From positions 62,001 to 126,000 of the forward strand of contig JAFKAC010000016.1 in the NCBI GenBank assembly GCA_025766275.1: 64,000 bases of DNA. Direction: 5' to 3'. Shown in pieces: positions 59,291 through 64,000 of this stretch; positions within the stretch are counted from its first letter, which is position 1, and the number at the start of each line of letters is the position of its first letter. The DNA is from Lactarius indigo. Taxonomy: Eukaryota; Basidiomycota; Agaricomycetes; Russulales; Russulaceae. The notes beneath the pieces are model-generated. The model did not search any database, was not told the origin of the DNA, and saw nothing but the letters and a program-made list of their open reading frames with translations. Position numbers and translations under genes: made by a program.

Positions 59291-59949
59291 CAATCTGCGA
59301 GTTGGTATCACTTACAGTATCTAATGAGAAGTCACACTCTTTGAGAGTCACTGCCTTGCTCTTCATCATAGGTTCAGTGTGGCGCCAGGTGGAGAGGGGA
59401 GTGGCACTTGGTAAATGGAAACAAAGAGCTGGCAGACTGCACAGAAAAGAGGGCGGAGGCACGAAGTGTCGGGGGCGAGGAATTTGCATTTCGGAGGCGA
59501 GGTCACGATGGGTGGGTGGGGCTCTCGGAACGAGCTAATGAAGGTCGGAAAACACCGGCATGGGGCCCATCATCAATCCGTCAGTAATTAGGGTGGGCGA
59601 ACTAAAAGTACGAAGGTTCCTTGAACCGATGGGCAGTCCTTGGGACAGACGGCAGCACGACAGGACGAACGCGGCACGTGTTGTGTATGTGGGCGCTGGG
59701 AGCAACCGAACCGTGGCGGCCACGCCGGCCATCTCGGCGAGGCCGCATCGGGCTCGACAAAAATCACACCCGGGGTGAACCACCACACAACCACTTCCAA
59801 ATTAACAGTGCAATACCTGTCGCACTTGCTGCTCACAGCCCTGCGGATCCAACTTCTTAAGCAGATCTGATTGTCAATCACAGACTGTTTATTATGCGCT
59901 ATGTATAATATTATCACTTGTTCGCCCCCAGTCGTCGCCACAACAAGCG
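59291..59949. other. Non-coding region, no gene seen
   Basis: Related to 26831-27499 and 50931-51599 with small indels. Confidence 0.5.
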
Positions 59950-60595
59950 AGAGTAGCTATATCGCGAGCTATACCCAGTTCCAGAATCGGCCCTGAGCCA
60001 GAGAATAGCCATGAACTGGGCCCGCTGCGACCGTAAACTCACCTCAACGAATGTCTGGAATGTGGCCCCATGATCGTATATGTCCTGGAAGATGCCCGGG
60101 CCGGCTCTGTTTTGTGCGGGAGCTCCAGCGCCCCAGAGTGCTGACGCGGAATAGTGCACGGGCAGCTGGCGTGATCGAAGTCGGCAAATCTCGACGGCCT
60201 ATGTCCATCGTAACGCCTTTCGGGGTGCCTTAAGCACAATCCACGATCTTATGTTCGTGCAGAAAGTACAGGCTCTAGTATGCACATTCAGCACCGGGGG
60301 TAGCGAGGTGAGGGACGGGGCGTATTGAGGGAGGTGCAGCCAGGGGGGACCAGCTGAGGCCACGGACCTCGAGCACCCGGTGGATGTGGTTGACCACGTT
60401 CGCGACGGGTGGTCACAGTCAGAGAGGCGCTCGATGCAGAGGATGGCGCTGTTGCTGCACTCTGTGGTGTAGAGCAAGCCCAGAGCGTCATTCCACAGGT
60501 CGCCAGGGATCTCCCCAATAATCTCCAACTTGAAGCAAATTAGTTCGATTATCACTGGAGCACGGTGCAAATCCGAACGCACGCAATGATCCTAA
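59950..60595 (-). pseudogene. Kinase-like remnant k7 upstream of NLR6
   Basis: The minus strand shows LWNDALGLLYTTECSNSAILC followed by the decayed C-lobe, as in k3 and k6. It lies head to head with NLR6. Confidence 0.65.
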
Positions 60596-61212
60596 TTCAG
60601 ACCAGACTCCATGGCAGCACCCCGTGATGCCATCCAAGCTCGAGGTCATACCCATCTTGATAGAGGATAGCACGGACATAGATGGAGAGGACAAGGAAGG
60701 GATTTGAAGGACTATGTTGGAGAGTTGCCAGCGGAAGGACACGACGAAGTTGGGCGAATACGGTGACTATTGCCGGGTAAGCGTTGCTGTAATGAAGGGT
60801 TGACCCAGGGAGTCGAGTGCGCGACACGGTTCGTGTGGTTTCGCTGTATATTCTACTTGTCTCCAAAGTCTTCTACCTTTCCCGCCGGGGTCAGCACGAA
60901 CCATGATTAATCCATGATCGATAACGGCCCTCCGCGACGCTGCCCTGAAATTTGTCACGTTCCCGGAATTGCCACAACCAGTGTAGAATGAGTTATGTGT
61001 AGACTCGGATAGATGTTAACGAAGAAAAGTACCTGTCCGAGTCATCGATCTTATCCACAATTCGTGTAATTATTCACTCAGGCAAGCCACATCACACGCG
61101 CAAGGCAGTGCTGGAACAGCCACCTGTGAATACTTTCCCACTTGTTTCCCTCCGCCCTGATTGTCTTCCAATTTCCCTCATTGCCGATCGGCTCATCTGT
61201 ATAAATTTTCCT
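60596..61212 (+). promoter_or_regulatory. Shared upstream region of NLR6 and kinase remnant
   Basis: Non-coding, collinear with 52246-52861. Confidence 0.4.
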
Positions 61213-64000
61213 ATGTCTCAAGCTCCATCCACATCCACCTCCTCTCCCAATTTCCAGTCCATCTTCTATACTGCCCTCAAAGCGTATGAGAAAAAGACCA
61301 AGAAAGACCTTCTCGCACATCCTCTCGCAGCACAACTACAAGCCTGCAACTCTCCCGCTGACATTCTAGTCATCCTTCAAGACAGAGTCAAGGAACTTGA
61401 TCAATCAAGGAACGCCGACGAGAGATTATCACGGTGGCTGAACCCGACTATCGATGTCCTCTACGCTTTCTCCGCAACACTTGGAGAAGGTGTTGGACTC
61501 GTGAGTCTCATTCACTCTACCTGTCTACACCCACCCCCTTGATACTAATTTTGTAGGTATTCTCGCCCGCAAAAGTCATCTTCGCTGGTGCTGGGGTCCT
61601 CCTCTTAGTGAGCATCCTCATTTGTCGCTCGATCCTTACAATGAAGTTTGTCGCAGGCGGCCAAAGATGTTGAAGCTGGTCAAGATGCGCTCGCCGATCT
61701 CTTCGAGCGTATTGAGAACTTCTTCAAGCGTCTCGAGTCCTATACCTCGGTGCGACCGACAGACGTAATGACGGACATGACCGTCAAGATAATGGTCGAA
61801 GTGTTGAACATCTTTGCGATCGCGACGAAGGAGATGAAGCAGGGTCGAGCCAGTTCGTCGCTTTCCGCGATATATAATCGTTCGCCAACTGAATCTGTGC
61901 CCAGAGAAATATCTGAAGAAACTCGTCGGAAAGAAGGAAATGGAAGACGCTCTGAAGCGATTGGACAGGTTGACGCAAGAAGAGGCTCGTATGGCTGCAG
62001 CAGAGACCCTAAGGCTCACGCAGATTATCACAAATGGTACGTCCGCGTATTAGCTACTCATGGAACCTCGTGTTGAACGCGCATACATTTGTTAGACGGA
62101 AAAGAAACCAAGCAGGCGGTCCAGAAATTGGCGAGCAGCGTAGACGACATGAAATGTTTGTGATCACTCCATCGTTCGGCCATGGTACCTTTAACGTATT
62201 CGCAGGGAATGAATCGAGAAAGAGCCTCAGAGAGTGGGTGACTCCCCCGGATCCGTCAACAAATCACAATATCGCATGCGATCTTCATCACGGGGGAACT
62301 GCTCAGTGGTTCTTCCAAGGCAGCATGTTCGGTGAATGGAAGTCGAACGGGTCTCTGTTGTGGATCTATGGCAAACGTATGTTCTCCCGATTCTACACCA
62401 AGCGACCCCTGATCGTCGTTCACATTCTAGCGGGCTCGGGGAAGACCATCCTTTGGTTCGTGATCACTCGTCACTCTACACCTCGATAAGCTGATCTTGC
62501 CGTCCAGTTCCGCAATCGTACAAGACATCGCAACTCTAAGAGAGGCGGGATTAGCGTCAATCGCGTATTTTTATTTCGATTTCAGGGATCTCGACAAACA
62601 ACACATCCGAAACCTTCTCCCCTCTCTTCTTATTCAGCTCTCAGCTCAGTCTGATCGTCGTCGCGATATCCTCTCCCGGCTTTATTTGGCGCATGATAAC
62701 GGCGAAACGAAGCCCAGGGTTGGTGCGATGATACAGTGCCTGCGGGACATGCTCACAATTGACGACCAACGGCCAATTTACATTATCTTGGACGCGCTCG
62801 ACGAGTGTCCGAACTCATCCGGGATCCCGTCGCCACGTGAACAAGTCGTTGCGCTGGTCAAGGACCTGGTCAATCTTCGTCTACCTCATCTTCATATATG
62901 CGTCACCAGCCGCCCCGAGTTCGATATTCGGGCCACTCTTGGTTCTTTGGCGCTTCACAGCGTGTCTCTCCACGACCAAAGTGGACAGAAAAAGGATATC
63001 GTCGATTACGTCCACTCGGTCGTATACTCTGATTCTGAGACGATGATGAAGAAGTGGCGAGAGGGGGACAAGAAAATGGTTGTTGACGCGCTCTCAGAAA
63101 AGGCCGATGGAATGTAAGTGGATCGATTGTTGTAACGTCGTGACGACAGCTCATGAGCGTAACTAGGTTTCGATGGGTGTTTTGTCAGCTGGAAACACTA
63201 CGACAATGTCTTCCGCAAAGTGTGCGGCGTACTCTAAATGAACTTCCGGAGTCTCTCGATGAGACGTACGAGCGGGTGATGATGGAAATCAAGAAGGCGA
63301 ATCAAGTGCACGCGTATCGGATGCTTCAATGCCTGACTGTGGCAGTTCGACCCCTTTCCGTCGCCGAACTCGCGGAACTACTCGCGTTCGACTTCAATGT
63401 GGCGAAGGGTGGGATCCCTGAACTGAACTCGAACTGGCGGTGGGAAGATCACGAGCAAGCAGTACTCTCAACATGCTCAAGTTTAATCGCCCTCGTCCCT
63501 GGCGACGAATCCCCGGTTGTTCAGTTTTCGCACTTTTCGGTGAAGGAGTTTTTGATGTCGGATCGGCTCGCGACGTCGACGGGAGAGATCTCGCAGTACC
63601 ATATCTCTCTTGAAGATGCGCACACGGTGCTCGCTCAGGCTTCTCTCGGTGTTCTACTCCGGGATCCCGATGTCACGAATGGCGCCAATAGTGCACCTCT
63701 GGCGCGATATGCCGCTGAGCACTGGGTGACTCATGCGCGGGCCGAGAATGTCGCATCACGAGTCCGGGATGGGATGGAACAACTGTTTGATCCAGATCAG
63801 CCCTACTTCGAAGCGTGGGTCCGATTGCACGATCCCGATCCCGGCTACAATCCTCCGCGGATGACAGATCTGGAACCCGGAGCAAGATCATTGTATTACG
63901 CCGCGCTGTGTGGATTCCACGAACTAGTCGAACACCTTACTCTCAAATATCCGCAGTACGCAAGTGCTCGAGGTGGTCGACGTGGAACTGCGCTACACTC
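61213..64000 (+). CDS. NLR6: Goodbye-NACHT-ankyrin protein, cut by the window end
   Basis: Exons seen: 61213-61500, 61557-61607, 61657-61852, 61905-62036, 62096-62155, 62206-62376, 62431-62455, 62508-63113, 63167 to beyond 64000. All junctions keep the frame. The acceptor of exon 4 reads CCAG|AGAAATAT instead of CAG|AAAAATAT but still gives the same frame. Goodbye domain, Walker A GKPGSGKT, Walker B IILDALDEC and winged-helix region are present. The window ends in the first ankyrin repeats, with no stop seen in exon 9. Confidence 0.88.

Larger units (their letters stand above)
52862..61212 (+). repeat. Tandem block 3 of the NLR array, internally deleted (8.35 kb)
   Basis: Starts like blocks 1 and 2 with an odd-type NLR, T and RRP6 type 1, then jumps into RRP6 type 2 and remnant k7. 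S9, even NLR and K are missing. Confidence 0.8.

Overview
The window looks like a piece of an Agaricomycete (mushroom-forming basidiomycete) genome. The evidence is the many short spliceosomal introns (about 47-67 bp, GT..AG), the NACHT-ankyrin NLR genes with a Goodbye-type N-terminus, a chromodomain Gypsy element, a Copia element and a pogo-like transposase. No bacterial signals, tRNA, rRNA or CRISPR array were seen.

Left part (1-10035): a pogo/CENP-B-like DDE transposase gene on the minus strand is split by an 8.24-kb chromoviral Gypsy retrotransposon (1746-9987). The Gypsy element has 508-bp LTRs, a TTCTA target duplication, gag, a -1 frameshift site, pol with a chromodomain, and an extra third ORF downstream of pol.

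Right part (about 10.5-64 kb): an array of six NLR genes, all on the plus strand. Each has nine exons, and five are complete and intact at the level of predicted splicing (945, 989, 962, 989 and 950 aa); the sixth runs off the end. The genes sit in a large tandem duplication. Block 1 is NLR1, RRP6-like and S9-peptidase relics, NLR2, pseudokinase K1, a second RRP6 relic, and a kinase remnant. Block 2 (NLR3 to the start of NLR5) repeats this order. It also carries a young 5.59-kb Copia element (40850-46443). Block 3 (NLR5 to NLR6) has lost about 10 kb by a deletion that fuses the two RRP6 relics. All relic genes lie on the minus strand, so kinase-like relics face NLR genes head to head across a shared upstream region.

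The NLRs are predicted cytoplasmic NTP-switch receptors: Goodbye domain with a hydrophobic Gly-rich segment, helical linker, NACHT ATPase, winged-helix region, then 6-7 ankyrin repeats. Two intact kinase-like genes (K1, K2) have lost the usual VAIK lysine, HRD and DFG residues. The inference, which is untested, is that this is an expanding immune or allorecognition locus in which NLRs sit beside pseudokinase genes that could act as partners or decoys.
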